Shown: positions 18,253 to 27,723, numbered from the stretch's first letter. The stretch: DNA of 64,000 nt from Lachnospiraceae bacterium (GCA_910576335.1 CAJTIU010000002.1:237482-301481); one strand, 5' to 3'. Numbers and translations are program-made. The notes: a model not told the origin generated them from the letters alone.

Positions 18253-20529
18253 TTAAAAATATTCCCTCAGAATTTCCTGTGCGCTTGATTGGATATTCAC
18301 ATCCTCTGACTGGTTTGCGGCCCGCTCAAACCACATCCGGGCTTTCGCCCTGTTCGCCGCCGTATCCCCGCCAGTGGCATATAGAAAACCAGATTGAAAC
18401 TGAGCCGTGATTATTCCCTGTTCTGCCGCCTTCTCATACCAATACAGGGCCTTGGCTTTATCCACCGCAGCGCCTTCCCCGTAATAGTATATATAACCGC
18501 ATTTGTCCTGGGAATCAGCATTCCCCTGTTCGGCCGCTTTTTCATACCAGTACAGGGCCCTGGCCTTATCCACTGCCGTACCATAACCTTCGAAATACAT
18601 AATACCACAATTGCGCTGGGAAGCAATGTCGCCCTGCTCGGCTGCTTTTTCATACCAGTACAGGGCTTCGGCCTGATCTGCCGGCATACCCTCACCGAAA
18701 AAGCACCATTGGGCGTACTGGTACTGAGCATCCTTTTCGCCCTGCTCGGCTGCTTTTTTACACCAGTACAATGCCTTAGCTTTATCTGCTACCTTCGTAC
18801 CTTCTGTATCGATACCCAAAAAGTAGATAAAGCTGCACTGCATTTGAGCAAAGGCTTCGCCCTGCTCAGCCGCCTTTTCATACCAGTATAGCGCATTGGC
18901 TGCGTCTTCTGATCCACCGCAATCGTACATAATGCCACACATGGTCATGGAATAAATATCTCCTTGCCCAGCCGCTTTTAGATACCACCGCAAAGCTTCT
19001 TTCTCGTCCACAGGTGTTCCTTTTCCCTCTCTATACATATCGCCCACGAAACGCATTGCCGCAGCATCCCCCCATATCGCCGCATGCTTATATTGTCGTA
19101 ATTCCTCAGCAGAATCTTTTTTCTCATAGGCATCATGCGCAATCTTTCTGCACCATCGTATAGCTTCTTCACTGTCTTTTTCTGTTTCTTTATCTTCATC
19201 ATATTTTTTTAATAAAATATCCGGAATTTCAGTTTCATTCTGCTCCATGGCCTTTCGGAGCCAATACGCTGCCATTGTTTTGTCCGGATCTGCCCCATCA
19301 CCCCATGTATACATACTGCTGCAATGAATCTGAGCATTCAAATCACCCTGTTTGGCAGCTTTCAGATACCACTGCAGAGCTTTCTTTTTATCAAAATCTG
19401 TACCCCGGCCATTATCATACATCATACCACATCTCATTTGCGCATTAACATGTCCCTGCTCAGCCGCTTTCTCATAATATATTAGCGCCTCCTTCCGGTC
19501 AGTTTCTGTACCCATACCATAATAATACATTACCCCACAATTATATATGGCTACAGGACTGCCAAGCGCCGCACCCATTTTATATTGCCGTAATGCCTCG
19601 TCATATTTTTTTTCACGAAACGCCTTTTCTCCCGCATCACACGCCGCTTTTTGCCGCTGGTTTTGTTCCGTCATTTTCAAATTCTGTTCATAAAGCCCTT
19701 CTAGTACGGAGACATATTCTGCCATCTTTTGATTACCTGATGCCGCCAGTTCTCTGCTCCATTTCAACGCAGTTTGATACCGGCGGCTCCACAGGGTCCC
19801 CTGTTCTTCCCTGCTGGAAACCAGGCGGATAAAAGCCTCCTGACCAGGTATATAGCCTGCTTTTCCAACCAAACTGTATTTCCCAAGTGCCAAATTGATT
19901 TTGAACATCACATTTTCATAAATCCATCCCAAACCAACTTTTGCGTCTGGGAATTCACCAATCTTAGAGGCCGAGCTGACCTTCTCTAAAAAAGGAACCG
20001 CCTCTTCATATTTCCCAGCCCGGTACAATTCCATCCCTCTGGTGTACAGCTCTTCCTGGGTCATCTCCTGTGTGGCTGCAGGCTGTTGGGCAGAAGCAGG
20101 CATTAGTTTGGCATCAGACTCTTCTGTTTTTGGCACACAGACGGCTTCTTCTGCCACTGTCCCGCTATTGGTTCCATTATCTCCCACCGAAGATACAGGC
20201 CCTTCCCCTTCTGCAGCTGTCACAGAATCCTTTCCCGTCGGTATAGCAGCATCCCCTGATATTTTTCTCAGAAACCTGGCCGCATCAGCGTTACCCTCCT
20301 CAGCCGCCCATGTCAGAAACCGTTTCGCTTTCGCCAAATCCTGGTCTTTATGTTTTTCTCCATAATATGCCAGAAAACAACGCCCTATCCAGTAGTTGAT
20401 ATCACCTTTTTCTCCAGCCTTAACCTTCGAAAAACTTAAGAATGCCCTCATATATTCCCCACTGTCAAATAATTCTTTTCCCTCCGAGAGCAGCTCCGCA
20501 GAAGTTTTCTTTTGTCCAAACAATCCCAT
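18253..20529 (-). CDS. Sel1-like repeat (SLR/TPR) protein
   Basis: 758-aa soluble protein without a signal peptide. N-terminal TPR-like segments (about 1-90 and 155-290) flank a low-complexity linker. From about residue 295 there are about ten Sel1-type repeats of 36-37 residues with the pattern A..YY.G.GT..D..KAL.WY.KAAEQG. Such repeats are protein-interaction scaffolds; partner and role are unknown. A GGAGGAGAATT ribosome site precedes the ATG. It lies between cmk and ispH, which I expect to be neighbours in related genomes, so it is probably an insertion into a conserved block. Confidence 0.9.
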   Translation of the reverse strand: MGLFGQKKTSAELLSEGKELFDSGEYMRAFLSFSKVKAGEKGDINYWIGRCFLAYYGEKHKDQDLAKAKRFLTWAAEEGNADAARFLRKISGDAAIPTGKDSVTAAEGEGPVSSVGDNGTNSGTVAEEAVCVPKTEESDAKLMPASAQQPAATQEMTQEELYTRGMELYRAGKYEEAVPFLEKVSSASKIGEFPDAKVGLGWIYENVMFKINLALGKYSLVGKAGYIPGQEAFIRLVSSREEQGTLWSRRYQTALKWSRELAASGNQKMAEYVSVLEGLYEQNLKMTEQNQRQKAACDAGEKAFREKKYDEALRQYKMGAALGSPVAIYNCGVMYYYGMGTETDRKEALIYYEKAAEQGHVNAQMRCGMMYDNGRGTDFDKKKALQWYLKAAKQGDLNAQIHCSSMYTWGDGADPDKTMAAYWLRKAMEQNETEIPDILLKKYDEDKETEKDSEEAIRWCRKIAHDAYEKKDSAEELRQYKHAAIWGDAAAMRFVGDMYREGKGTPVDEKEALRWYLKAAGQGDIYSMTMCGIMYDCGGSEDAANALYWYEKAAEQGEAFAQMQCSFIYFLGIDTEGTKVADKAKALYWCKKAAEQGEKDAQYQYAQWCFFGEGMPADQAEALYWYEKAAEQGDIASQRNCGIMYFEGYGTAVDKARALYWYEKAAEQGNADSQDKCGYIYYYGEGAAVDKAKALYWYEKAAEQGIITAQFQSGFLYATGGDTAANRAKARMWFERAANQSEDVNIQSSAQEILREYF

Positions 20530-20633
20530 AATTCTCCTCCATAGATTATAGCATTTCTGCCCCTTATACTATAGGATGTACCGCTATTCACAACACTGGC
20601 TTTACCGATTCACTCCGTTCTGGCTGCAGCAGA

Positions 20634-21290
20634 TTATCTGCACATGGCAATAATCGCGTCTACAACCTCCTGGATCGTCATATCCGAGCTGTCCACAAGG
20701 TGCGCGTCCTCTGCCTGCCTAAGGGGCGCCAGCTCCCTTGTGGAATCCTGTTCATCCCTTTTTCTGATATCCTCTTCAATGGTCTTAAGGTCACATTGCT
20801 CTCCCTTCTCTACCAGCTCGTCATACCGGCGTTTCGCCCGTTTTTCCACACTGGCGGTAAGAAAGATCTTCACATCCGCATCCGGAAGCACACAGGTCCC
20901 GATATCACGGCCGTCCATGATCACATCCTGCTCTCTCGCCAGGCTTTTCTGAAGCTCCAGAAGCTTCGCCCTGACCTCTGGAATCGGAGAAGTCGCGGAA
21001 GCCATTCTCCCCACTTCCTCGCTCCGGAGCCTTGCTGTCACATTCTCACCGTTTACATACACCTGCTGCATCCCGTCCTCATACCGGATCGTCACATCCG
21101 CATGCTCTGCCGCCTCTATGATCTTCTCTGTATCGCCTGCCTTGATTCCATGATCCAGAAAATGAATCGCAAGCCCCCGGTACATGGCACCGGTATCTAC
21201 ATAGATGTACCCCTTTTTCTTTGCAACAAGCTTTGCAATCGTGCTCTTGCCGGCTCCTGCCGGTCCGTCAACTGCTACATTATATCCCAT
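20634..21290 (-). CDS. cmk: Cytidylate kinase
   Basis: 218 aa, the usual bacterial length. Phosphorylates CMP/dCMP with ATP. The P-loop GPAGAGKST is at residues 9-17; YVDTGAMYRG, DGRDIGTCVLPDA and KRRYDEL carry conserved NMP-binding and lid residues. AGGAGG precedes the ATG. It sits downstream of the HI0933-type flavoprotein gene on the same strand, with a roughly 230-bp gap holding imperfect inverted repeats and no gene. Confidence 0.96.
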   Translation of the reverse strand: MGYNVAVDGPAGAGKSTIAKLVAKKKGYIYVDTGAMYRGLAIHFLDHGIKAGDTEKIIEAAEHADVTIRYEDGMQQVYVNGENVTARLRSEEVGRMASATSPIPEVRAKLLELQKSLAREQDVIMDGRDIGTCVLPDADVKIFLTASVEKRAKRRYDELVEKGEQCDLKTIEEDIRKRDEQDSTRELAPLRQAEDAHLVDSSDMTIQEVVDAIIAMCR

Positions 21291-21522
21291 TCTATTCCTC
21301 CTGTTTCTCCGGGTCCGACTGAATTCTCAGATTCATCCCGGGATATTGTGAAATCACAGGAACTGTCTGTCATATCCACAGTTACCTGTAATCATCTGTC
21401 CTAAACTGGCTGCGTACTGGCTACAGCGGCATACTTCCTTATGCGGCTATGCGCATCATGTTATGCCTCGCGTCAGATTTATCTGGCACGCAGTATAAAT
21501 GATGCAAGGCTGTACTAGTACT

Positions 21523-22749
21523 TTAGACCGCATTTCCTGCGGCATAGGCGGTTGACCACGCGATCTGCAGGTTAAACCCTCCTGTCAGCGCATCCACATC
21601 CAGTACCTCTCCCACAAAATAAACTCCCTTCACAAGCTTTGATTCCATGGTTCCCGGGTCAATCTCCTTTGTCCTTACGCCGCCCCTGGTAATAATCGCT
21701 TCATCATATCCCCGAAGTCTTGTAAGCGTCAGGGGAAGATGCTTGATCAGCTGTACAAAGGCGGCTCTCTCCTCCCTGGAAATCACATTCACCTTCTTCT
21801 CCGGCTCAATCCCGCTTAAGTCTGTCATGACTGGAATCAGCTTTGCCGGAAACAGCCTTCCCAGTGAATTTTTGAACTGTTTATTTTTATTATCCTCAAA
21901 ATCCTTCAGAATGCGCCGGTCCAGTGCTTCGGCACTTAACGCCGGCTTCAGGTCAATCTCCAGCCTCAGCGGATTTTCCAGAAGTTTCTTCCCGATATAG
22001 CTGCTTGCACTGATTATCAGCGGCCCGCTTACACCATAGTGGGTAAACAGCATTTCCCCAAATTCCCGAAAAAGTTTTTTCCTTCCGTCGGAAATTGTGA
22101 TCTCCACATTGCGCAGGGAGAGCCCCATAAGTCTGCCCGCCCAGGATTCCTCTGTTTCGACCGGAACCAGCGATGGCATACAGGGCGTCACCTGGTGTCC
22201 TAGATTCTTAGCAAATCTCAGGCCGTCTCCTGTGGAGCCGGTGGACTGGTAAGAAAGACCGCCTGTCGCCACAATACAGGAATCCCCTTCTACCCTTTTC
22301 CCATCAGAAAGGACAAGATGGTGAAAGCCTCCGTCCGCTGTCCCAATCTCCTTTACTTCTGTATTCAGATTCAGCTCTACTCCAAGACTTTCCATCCTGC
22401 GTACAAGCCCCTTGATTACGTCCGAGGAATGATCGGATGCCGGAAACACCCGGTTCCCGCGCTCAGTCTTCGTCTTCACACCGATCTCCTCAAAGAAAGC
22501 AATCACGTCCTGATTCGTATATCCATAAAAGCTGCTGTATAAAAACCGGCTGTTGCTGACTACTGAAGAAAGCAGCGTATCCATATCACAGGCATTCGTG
22601 AGATTGCACCTTCCCTTTCCTGTTATAAAAAGCTTCTTCCCAGGCTTTTCATTTTTTTCATAGACAGAGACTCTGTGCCCATTCATGGCAGCCCGGACTG
22701 ACGCCATCATTCCTGCTGCACCGCCTCCTATTATAAGTACTCTGCTCAT
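21523..22749 (-). CDS. HI0933-family NAD(P)/FAD-dependent oxidoreductase
   Basis: 408 aa. The N-terminal Rossmann motif IIGGGAAGMMAS binds FAD, followed by KPGKKLFITGKGRCNLTN, characteristic of the HI0933/YhiN group. FVGEVLDVDALTGGFNLQ near the C terminus completes the FAD site. The substrate is unknown for most members. BaiN of Clostridium scindens, linked to bile-acid metabolism, belongs to the same broad family, but the housekeeping context here (cmk-ispH block) does not point to bile acids. Its ATG overlaps the stop of the RpiR regulator (ATGA). Confidence 0.9.
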   Translation of the reverse strand: MSRVLIIGGGAAGMMASVRAAMNGHRVSVYEKNEKPGKKLFITGKGRCNLTNACDMDTLLSSVVSNSRFLYSSFYGYTNQDVIAFFEEIGVKTKTERGNRVFPASDHSSDVIKGLVRRMESLGVELNLNTEVKEIGTADGGFHHLVLSDGKRVEGDSCIVATGGLSYQSTGSTGDGLRFAKNLGHQVTPCMPSLVPVETEESWAGRLMGLSLRNVEITISDGRKKLFREFGEMLFTHYGVSGPLIISASSYIGKKLLENPLRLEIDLKPALSAEALDRRILKDFEDNKNKQFKNSLGRLFPAKLIPVMTDLSGIEPEKKVNVISREERAAFVQLIKHLPLTLTRLRGYDEAIITRGGVRTKEIDPGTMESKLVKGVYFVGEVLDVDALTGGFNLQIAWSTAYAAGNAV

Positions 22750-23693
22750 TTTTCATCCTCTTTATCTGTCTGTTTTCCCAGATAGGAACTGCCTCCTGAC
22801 AGTTCCACTGCATCTCCGATCATATTCAGCTCATCCTTACTATATACCTGATATTCATCCCAGATATCCTCCAGTGTCTCAAGAGTTGTAATAACCTCCT
22901 TCTGCTTCTTCATACACAATGCAACCACCAGGGCATTCACCACACTAAGAGGCGCCACAAGTGAATCCACAATCGAAGCCATATCACTCCTGGCAATGAG
23001 ATTGCAGGAAGAATAAAGAGTCATAGGCGAATGGACACTGTCCGTAAGGGTAATCACCTTCGCCTTCCGGTTACTGGCAAACTCCAGTGACTTTAAGGTG
23101 CGCATGGAGTAGCGTGGAAAGCTGATGCCAATAATCACATCCTTCCGGTTAATCCGGATCAGCTGCTCGAAGATCTCACTGGAACTGTTCGTGTGGACCG
23201 CCACTACATTTTCACAGATGAGATTCAGATAAAAGGACAAAAAGCTTGCAAGCGGCGCACAGCTTCTGATGCCGACCACATAGATCTTGTCAGCATTCAG
23301 GATCGTGTCCACCGCCATCTCAAAAGCCTCATGATCAATTGCATTCATGGTCAGCTTAATCTTTTCAATATCAGACTGGAGCACAGTGGAGAGAATCTCC
23401 CCCTGGCTGATGCGCCCGTAGGTTACCTCCATCCGCTGGATGGAATTCAGCTTCGTCCTCACAAGCTCTCCGAGAGCCTTCTGGAACTCGGGGTAGCCCT
23501 CATAGCCAAGAGCCATGGCAAATCTTACTACCGTAGACTCGCTGACCCCCACTTCCTCGCCCATCCGGGCCGCCGTGAGAAATGCCGCCTTATCATAATC
23601 ATCCCGGATAAAATCCGCCAGCTTTTTCTGACCCTTGCTGAACCTCTTATAGCCGTCATCCAGCTTCTGCATTAACTCATTCTTCATTCCCAT
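22746..23693 (-). CDS. RpiR/MurR-family transcriptional regulator
   Basis: 315 aa. The N-terminal HTH_6 domain (about 1-80) contains VGVSESTVVRFAMALGYEGY. A SIS sugar-isomerase-type domain (about 125-265) contains VVGIRSCAPLASFLSFYL. These regulators usually sense phosphosugars and control sugar or cell-wall sugar catabolism. No such catabolic gene is adjacent: the next gene, overlapping by four bases, is the HI0933 flavoprotein. Upstream lie two palindromic repeat elements. Confidence 0.93.
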   Translation of the reverse strand: MGMKNELMQKLDDGYKRFSKGQKKLADFIRDDYDKAAFLTAARMGEEVGVSESTVVRFAMALGYEGYPEFQKALGELVRTKLNSIQRMEVTYGRISQGEILSTVLQSDIEKIKLTMNAIDHEAFEMAVDTILNADKIYVVGIRSCAPLASFLSFYLNLICENVVAVHTNSSSEIFEQLIRINRKDVIIGISFPRYSMRTLKSLEFASNRKAKVITLTDSVHSPMTLYSSCNLIARSDMASIVDSLVAPLSVVNALVVALCMKKQKEVITTLETLEDIWDEYQVYSKDELNMIGDAVELSGGSSYLGKQTDKEDEK

Positions 23694-23729
23694 ATCATGA
23701 CCTGTTCCTTTTTACTACGCAAAAAATCC

Positions 23730-23879
23730 TTGTTACTATTCACGGACTAACCGTCCGCTCATAGTAACGCATCCAGCCCATTTAAAGTCGCTTTCAGCGA
23801 GGGGCCGGATGCCGGATACCGCCACTTTATCGGCCCGGATGCCGTGCAGCGGGGTGCACGACCCCGTGAATAGTAACAA
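23730..23879. repeat. 150-bp palindromic repeat element (family B), first of a tandem pair
   Basis: The terminal inverted repeats ttgttactattcacgg and ccgtgaatagtaacaa are exact over 16 bp. Internal short inverted repeats include ccggatgcc and gtgcagcggggtgcac. The second copy begins 5 bp after this one ends, giving a period of 154 bp. Confidence 0.88.
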
Positions 23880-23883
23880 ATCT

Positions 23884-24033
23884 TTGTTACTATTCACGGA
23901 CTAACCGTCCGCTCATAGTAACGCATCCAGCCCATTTAAAGTCGCTTTCAGCGAAGGGCTGGATGCCGGAAGCCACCACTTTATCGGCTCGGATGCCGTG
24001 CAGCGGAGTGCACGGCCCCGTAAATAGTAACAA
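23884..24033. repeat. 150-bp palindromic repeat element (family B), second copy
   Basis: Same length and ends as the copy at 23730-23879, with about ten substitutions (for example ggccgg/ggctgg and cggcccgg/cggctcgg). The right end has one change (ccgtaaatagtaacaa). The pair fills most of the gap between the RpiR gene and the 55-aa ORF. Confidence 0.88.
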
Positions 24034-24070
24034 ATCTTTTTCTATTCTATCACATATAAAAAATTTTGCA

Positions 24071-24099
24071 AGACATTCCCTATTAAGCATGATATAATA
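24071..24099 (+). promoter_or_regulatory. Promoter for the 55-aa ORF
   Basis: TATAAT at 24094-24099, with AAGACA 17 nt upstream (four of six matches to the -35 consensus). A ribosome site and ATG follow at 24148. Confidence 0.4.
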
Positions 24100-24147
24100 T
24101 GTATCATAAAAACAATCAGACAAATCGAGGAAAGGAAGTGATATAGT

Positions 24148-24315
24148 ATGTCTTTGACAAATGAAGACTTGTTGGCGATTTCTCAGCTATTGGATGTCAA
24201 ACTTGATTCTAAACTAGCCGCAGAATTGCCGCCATTAAAAGATGATATCCGGGACATGAAACTTCACCTCGAAAATATTACTGATAAAATTATCCAGCTA
24301 TTAGCCGAGAATTAA
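24148..24315 (+). CDS. Small 55-aa coiled-coil protein
   Basis: A plus-strand ORF with AAAGGAAGTG about 9 nt before the ATG and a TATAAT box upstream. The peptide begins MSLTNEDLLAISQLLD and continues with heptad-like leucines ending IIQLLAEN. It resembles short coiled-coil hypothetical proteins common in Lachnospiraceae, apparently in a short form. A 10-bp perfect hairpin (AGGAGTACTG/CAGTACTCCT) follows at 24331-24358 between it and the convergent lipoprotein gene. Function unknown. Confidence 0.6.
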   Translation: MSLTNEDLLAISQLLDVKLDSKLAAELPPLKDDIRDMKLHLENITDKIIQLLAEN

Positions 24316-24330
24316 GAGCAAGAAGGAGTA

Positions 24331-24358
24331 CTGGATAAAATCAGTACTCCTGCTGGGT
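24331..24358. terminator. Hairpin between convergent genes
   Basis: Inverted repeat AGGAGTACTG / CAGTACTCCT with an 8-nt loop, located between the convergent 55-aa ORF and the lipoprotein gene. There is no strong T tract on either side, so its role as a terminator is tentative. Confidence 0.4.
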
Positions 24359-24367
24359 AGCTGCCTG

Positions 24368-25528
24368 TTATTCTTCTATGTCCATCTCTTCTTCCTCTGA
24401 ATCTCCATGCTCTTCCATATATTCTTCCTCGGAAACTTCCGTAAGCTTAGCATTCTCATACAAAAGATCAATCACCTTACTGTAAATAATCTCATAGCCG
24501 ATTTCCTCTTTTGTGTATTCCTCCAGGAATCCTGCTTCATCTTCATATCCATAATCCTCAAAATTTGCCTTAACAAATTCATCTACCTCCTGCTCCGTAC
24601 ATTCCAGACCTTCCTGCTTCGCAATGCTTCCGATTACAAGCTCATAATTGACGTTCGCCTCAATTTCCTCCTTTTTCGCATTTTCGTCAACCCCCATAAG
24701 CTCCAGATATTCGCTCACCTCCATGCCGAACATAGCCGCATTGGATTCATTACTGCTGTTATAGTTTTCCTCACACCGGGCATAAAGCTCATCCGGATAT
24801 CCATTAAACTCCGACATCTCTACAATACTGCCCATCATATCGCCGACAGTCCCGTATTTATACTCTTCCTCTTTGCTGGCCTTAATCTCTGCCTCCAGGG
24901 CCGCCTCATAATCTTTAACGGAATCGTACTCTGTATTTTCCTTTACAAATGCATCATTATATTCCGGGAGGTTTTCTACAGTAACCGCACCAGCCTTCAC
25001 TTTAACAGAAAGCGTTTTCCCCACATCTTCTTCTGAAACAGCAAAGTCCTCCGTAAGCTTCACCTCAACTGTCTTACTCTCACCCGTCTTCATTCCTTCC
25101 AGGGCCTTCTCTAACTCAGGGTATAGGAAGCCTTCGCCAATCTGGACTTCTTCCTCGTCCCTGGAATAATCTGCCGATTCTTTTCCGTCCATTGTAGCTG
25201 TATAATTGAGAACCACATAGTCCCCGTCCTGAATGCCTCTGTCTGTTATAGGATCATAGGTCGCATAATCATACATCCGGTTCTCTGCTTCTTCCTGAAT
25301 CTCTTCCTCTGTCACACTGACAAGAACTTTCTGTCCTTCCAGTCCTTTATATTCACAGAGTTTGATATAATCGGAATAGTTGATATCCGGCAGATACTGT
25401 ATCGTCTCCTCTGATGCTTCTGATTTCTCCTTCGTTTCTGATGATGACTGCTGTGAAGACTTCCCACAGCCTGCTAATGATGAAATCACAATGATTCCTG
25501 TTAATATGAAAGCCAATTTTCTCTTCAT
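24368..25528 (-). CDS. Trigger-factor-like lipoprotein peptidyl-prolyl isomerase
   Basis: 386 aa. The signal peptide ends in lipobox LAGC, so it is probably anchored to the outer face of the membrane. Residues about 90-185 resemble an FKBP/trigger factor PPIase domain (GDYVVLNYTATMDGK, LEKALEGMKTGESKTVEV). The remaining C-terminal half is helical, like the trigger factor chaperone arms, and ends in a Glu/Asp-rich tail. It likely assists folding of exported proteins, plausible in a strain with so many giant secreted proteins. The ribosome-binding domain of cytoplasmic trigger factor is absent. Confidence 0.88.
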   Translation of the reverse strand: MKRKLAFILTGIIVISSLAGCGKSSQQSSSETKEKSEASEETIQYLPDINYSDYIKLCEYKGLEGQKVLVSVTEEEIQEEAENRMYDYATYDPITDRGIQDGDYVVLNYTATMDGKESADYSRDEEEVQIGEGFLYPELEKALEGMKTGESKTVEVKLTEDFAVSEEDVGKTLSVKVKAGAVTVENLPEYNDAFVKENTEYDSVKDYEAALEAEIKASKEEEYKYGTVGDMMGSIVEMSEFNGYPDELYARCEENYNSSNESNAAMFGMEVSEYLELMGVDENAKKEEIEANVNYELVIGSIAKQEGLECTEQEVDEFVKANFEDYGYEDEAGFLEEYTKEEIGYEIIYSKVIDLLYENAKLTEVSEEEYMEEHGDSEEEEMDIEE

Positions 25529-25641
25529 TCTGTTCTTGTTCTCCTTCTACATCACAAAAGTATAGTTTTTTCTACTTATAGAACGTATCATATTTTTACG
25601 ATAATGTAAAGAAATACACAGAATGTTCATTTTTAGAAAAA

Positions 25642-25679
25642 TTGGGGACGGGGCATTTTTAAAAATGCCCCGTCCCCAA
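25642..25679. repeat. 38-bp dispersed palindrome, copy 2
   Basis: A perfect palindrome made of ttggggacggggcattttt and its complement; pairing extends one more base each side. It starts 2 bp beyond the stop of the ptuB-like gene. Same sequence family as 16098-16135 and 27995-28032. Confidence 0.9.
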
Positions 25680-25681
25680 TT

Positions 25682-26428
25682 TCACAAGCCTCTCTTCAAC
25701 AAAGAAACATATTTTTTATTCAGAAAGTATAACCATACACCTGCAAATTCCGGTTTCTGTGCTACTGTCTGTATTTCGTCTATTTTCTTTTTCACTTGAG
25801 CCGAGCCACATCTTCCATTACGATCCAATTTCTTTATAAACCGTTCATACAGTTGATATGTATCTTTTCGTCCCTTTACCAACCCGGTTGAAGTATCTGC
25901 AATAAACTTCTTGTCCTTCCAAAGCCCATTCAGTCTCAGCCTCTCGTTAATATCCTTCTCTAACGCAGCATCAAATGGTTTGGTTTTTATATATCCCTTT
26001 TTATCGTATGTGATCTTTTGCATATGCTGAACATTCAATGGCGAAATCATTAATTCTTCATCATCTCCCTTAAATGCATCGCAGCAAAGTATTTTTTTCT
26101 CATCCCCTTGATAATTAGCTCCGCCGTCACAGACAGCCAACATATTTCGGTAGTCCAAAGCTTGATCTTTATCTTTACTCAAAGGATACCAATGCTCAAT
26201 ACGTGTTGTTCGTCCATTATTTTCAATCCTTCTCATACAATATGCACAAAGTCCCGATTGTTCTTCTAAAAGGCTCTGGCGAATTGGTTCTTTTGATAAT
26301 TCATCAAACTTATTTCGGATTGCCTTTGTATTTCCAGATTGTATTTTTTTCCAATCTGGGTTACTTTTTATTCGACTGACTTCCCGTATCGTTTCAGACG
26401 GAGGTTTTTTCTTCTTTATATAAATCAT
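25682..26428 (-). CDS. ptuB: HNH endonuclease of a Septu-like defence system (PtuB-like)
   Basis: 248 aa. A treble-clef HNH module lies at about residues 61-115: CAYC, then IEHWYPLS with the catalytic His, RNMLAVC with the Asn, and CCDAFKGDD. This matches the TIGR02646-type HNH proteins that accompany AAA ATPases in Septu. The start is set at ATG 26428, where GAGGTG overlaps the ATPase stop codon; the frame extends to 26491 but would overlap ptuA by 50 bp. It would be the nuclease effector, cleaving nucleic acid when PtuA senses infection (known for the family; inferred here). Confidence 0.85.
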   Translation of the reverse strand: MIYIKKKKPPSETIREVSRIKSNPDWKKIQSGNTKAIRNKFDELSKEPIRQSLLEEQSGLCAYCMRRIENNGRTTRIEHWYPLSKDKDQALDYRNMLAVCDGGANYQGDEKKILCCDAFKGDDEELMISPLNVQHMQKITYDKKGYIKTKPFDAALEKDINERLRLNGLWKDKKFIADTSTGLVKGRKDTYQLYERFIKKLDRNGRCGSAQVKKKIDEIQTVAQKPEFAGVWLYFLNKKYVSLLKRGL

Positions 26429-26441
26429 CGTTTGATTCACC

Positions 26442-27698
26442 TCACAATCTGTTCCACCGCAACTCTTCTCTGGCAGCCCTAACATCTGCATGATCTTTTC
26501 CTAATACATTTTCCATTACATCAAGGAATTCTTCTGCTTTATTATAGTTATCATCTTCCATTGCAAGATCGAAACTATCTGTCAGAGACTTTATTTTTTC
26601 TGGTTTATCCAATGTTCCCTGTCTGAAGTTCAGTACATCCTGTACTGAATATCCATAAGCATTTTCCAGATAAACAACATCTTGGCTATCTGTAATTAAA
26701 ACAAGATGTTCATTCTGGCAGGAAGATATAACGATTGGCGAGTGCGTAGTTAAAATAAATTGCACATTCGGAAATGTTTCTTCAAGAGCATTCACGATAT
26801 TCCACTGCCATTTTGGATGTAAATGCATATCAATTTCATCAATTAAAACAATTCCTTTTGCTTCATTTACATTCTCTGTTATATCTGGATTCAGCAAAGC
26901 CCATCTGTAAGCCAGATTCATAACAATCCATAGCAGTGACTGATACCCGGCACTTAGCATAGTGACCGGCATTGTAGTCTCACCTTCCTGGTAGACCATT
27001 TCTTCTAGCTGGCTGGAATAATATATTTCCGGCACAACGTCTAACCCGTTGATTTTTTGCATAAAGCAAGAGACAATATGTTTAAATGCTTCGTATTCCC
27101 TAATTGGCATTTTCTTCTGAAAAGCAGCCAACTCCATTTTCAGGCACCATGCCTGTATGCCTTTTATATCCAGAGAATAATCCAGGCAGCCTATATATCC
27201 GCATCTTCTATCATTTAGTTTTTTCTTTAATTCCTTTCCAAAGTCACCCCTTCGCATTTGCCAGACTCTGGCATCACTCTGAAAGCAAAGCAGTGGAAGG
27301 ATCTCTTCCGAACTATTTACTTTCTTCTGCATCTCTTTTCCGATGCCATTGTCTTCCATTTTTGTTCTTGAATTGCCATCCTCGCTTTCTCTAAACTTTT
27401 TCAAATAAAATTCTTTATCAATAAATGCAGTGATTTCCGTTGGCACCCCATAAGATATTTCTGTTGAGGCATCACCTCTTCCGGTCGTTTTGAAATGAAT
27501 ATCGTTCTGCATAATTCCTTTTGTAGAAACACCGCTAATCCCCTTGAACATACCAGACATTGCTATTACAATAGCTTCCAACAGAGAACTCTTTCCCACC
27601 CCATTGTCTCCAATCAAAAGATTAACTCCAGGAGTAAATTCCAATTCCATATCTGTTATGGCTTTAAAATTTTTAACCAATATTTTATTCAGATACAT
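26442..27698 (-). CDS. ptuA: AAA/ABC-type ATPase of a Septu-like defence system (PtuA-like)
   Basis: 418 aa of the SMC/RecF-like ATPase class. Walker A GDNGVGKSS is at about residues 31-39. Signature-like LSAGYQSLLW and Walker B GIVLIDEIDMHLHPKWQ follow, then the switch histidine in FILTTHSPIVIS. A central insertion separates the two half-sites. It is directly followed, 13 bp away, by the HNH gene, the Septu gene order. PtuA normally forms an ATP-regulated complex that restrains PtuB. The operon promoter is at 27941-27969, ahead of a MATE-like fragment. It is shorter than some PtuA proteins but all ATPase motifs are present. Confidence 0.87.
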   Translation of the reverse strand: MYLNKILVKNFKAITDMELEFTPGVNLLIGDNGVGKSSLLEAIVIAMSGMFKGISGVSTKGIMQNDIHFKTTGRGDASTEISYGVPTEITAFIDKEFYLKKFRESEDGNSRTKMEDNGIGKEMQKKVNSSEEILPLLCFQSDARVWQMRRGDFGKELKKKLNDRRCGYIGCLDYSLDIKGIQAWCLKMELAAFQKKMPIREYEAFKHIVSCFMQKINGLDVVPEIYYSSQLEEMVYQEGETTMPVTMLSAGYQSLLWIVMNLAYRWALLNPDITENVNEAKGIVLIDEIDMHLHPKWQWNIVNALEETFPNVQFILTTHSPIVISSCQNEHLVLITDSQDVVYLENAYGYSVQDVLNFRQGTLDKPEKIKSLTDSFDLAMEDDNYNKAEEFLDVMENVLGKDHADVRAAREELRWNRL

Positions 27699-27723
27699 TT
27701 TTACACCTCTTCCTACTACTCTC

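Noticed and set aside
21523-22749. Assignment as bile-acid enzyme BaiN
   Set aside because: Same broad HI0933 family, but nearly every clostridial genome has such a gene in the cmk block; no other bai genes are present.
26442-27698. Retron or OLD-nuclease type system
   Set aside because: No reverse transcriptase or Toprim domain is visible; the HNH partner fits Septu better.
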